The notes under the pieces: model-generated
What the model was told of the DNA's origin: nothing
Databases searched by the model: none
What the model saw: the letters and a program-made list of their open reading frames with translations, nothing else
DNA from: Chryseobacterium gleum
Lineage (GTDB): Bacteria; Bacteroidota; Bacteroidia; Flavobacteriales_D; Sanyastnellaceae
Direction: 5' to 3'
Assembly: GCA_945878835.1 (NCBI GenBank)
Contig: CAMCUG010000084.1
Span: 1 to 6,536 of the forward strand
Length of the DNA stretch: 6,536 bases
Program-made: the position numbers and the translations under genes
Shown here: one piece after another, positions 6,168 through 6,536 of the stretch
Numbering within the stretch: the first letter of the stretch is position 1
How the letters are laid out: every line of letters begins with the position of its first letter

Positions 6168-6536
6168 GATGCAAAAGAAGATTTTTCAAAAACGCTGGTT
6201 CATACAAACACTTGTTGGTGTCGTTCTTTGCCTCACTTATTCTTCTTGCGCCATTCAAAATAACTTGCGTGATGGTGAGATTTATTTCGAAGATCACAAG
6301 ATTGATTTCGTTGGACAGAAGAACGAATTACTTCCTACCACCGATGTTGGCGCCGACGAACTTTTGTATCTGACGAAACTGAAACCTAATAGGAAGACGT
6401 TAATGTTTCGATTGAATATGCGTTTGAATACGTTTGTTCCTAGAAAATTTTTAGAACGCTCACAACTTCGCATTGACAAGCGTTGCGCTCGGATTAATAA
6501 AAAGCGCTTCGACAAAGAAACGCGAAAAAACAAAAA
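6166..6536 (+). CDS. BamA/TamA-like outer-membrane assembly lipoprotein, N-terminal part (3' end outside window)
   Basis: This open frame runs off the window after 123 codons. It begins with a basic n-region, a hydrophobic stretch (about residues 12-24) and TYSSC, giving a likely lipoprotein cysteine at residue 28; the -3 position is Tyr, so the lipobox is not ideal. The following LRDGEIYFEDHKIDFVG and ELLYLTKLKPNRKTLMFRLNMRLN segments resemble the start of the Bacteroidota BamA/TamA-family outer-membrane proteins (typically L-x-x-K-P-N-R-K followed by a hydrophobic/Arg stretch), which have POTRA-like regions before a beta-barrel. Barrel and POTRA domains lie beyond the edge, so assignment rests on the N-terminus and on pairing with the divergent RNA methyltransferase gene. 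Starts at 6166 and 6169 are tandem ATGs, and an in-frame ATG at 6145 would add 7 residues; 6166 or 6169 gives the more usual signal peptide. Confidence 0.72.
   Translation, partial: MMQKKIFQKRWFIQTLVGVVLCLTYSSCAIQNNLRDGEIYFEDHKIDFVGQKNELLPTTDVGADELLYLTKLKPNRKTLMFRLNMRLNTFVPRKFLERSQLRIDKRCARINKKRFDKETRKNK

Noticed and set aside
6140..6174. Promoter elements for the divergent gene pair (CATCTTTG on the - strand, CATATTTG on the + strand)
   Set aside because: Each has one mismatch to TANNTTTG and no TTG at 17-23 bp upstream (15 or 24 bp on the - strand, none on the + strand), so I do not call them.

Overview
The window reads as a chromosomal segment of a gliding-lineage member of the Bacteroidota, most likely Flavobacteriales. 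Evidence: a GldG homologue, a long signal peptidase I with large insertions, a WbqC-family protein directly behind it, an RNA methyltransferase paired with a lipoprotein-type BamA/TamA-like protein, A-rich start regions with no clear Shine-Dalgarno sequence, and moderately AT-rich DNA. Genus cannot be fixed from the sequence alone.

Layout: on the + strand, the 3' end of dapB (1-252, lysine/diaminopimelate synthesis) is followed by lepB (277-1947, signal peptidase I), a WbqC-family gene (1957-2571), gldG (2615-4354) and a DUF4340 gene (4356-5393). Gaps are 24, 9, 43 and 1 bp, so dapB-lepB-wbqC and gldG-DUF4340 each look co-transcribed, possibly as one unit. A TrmH/SpoU-type RNA methyltransferase gene runs the other way (5396-6124, - strand) and converges on the DUF4340 gene with 2 bp between the stop codons. 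Divergent from it, a BamA/TamA-like outer-membrane lipoprotein gene starts near 6166 and leaves the window. Coding density is very high and no stretch over 300 bases lacks a gene.

The genes share an envelope theme: peptidoglycan precursor supply (DapB), signal peptide removal (LepB), a probable envelope-glycan protein (WbqC family), the periplasmic part of an ABC-type system (GldG plus DUF4340) and outer-membrane protein assembly (BamA/TamA-like).

I see no clearly undescribed multi-gene system. Points worth a second look are: gldG with no adjacent gldF and with a DUF4340 partner; in-gene tandem repeats in dapB (10-bp, frame-breaking unit) and wbqC (30-bp, in-frame unit); a deviant box D and a CxxC pair in LepB; and a perfect 12-bp palindrome in the divergent trmH/bamA-like intergenic region that overlaps a start codon. 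No tRNA, rRNA, CRISPR array or insertion sequence was found.
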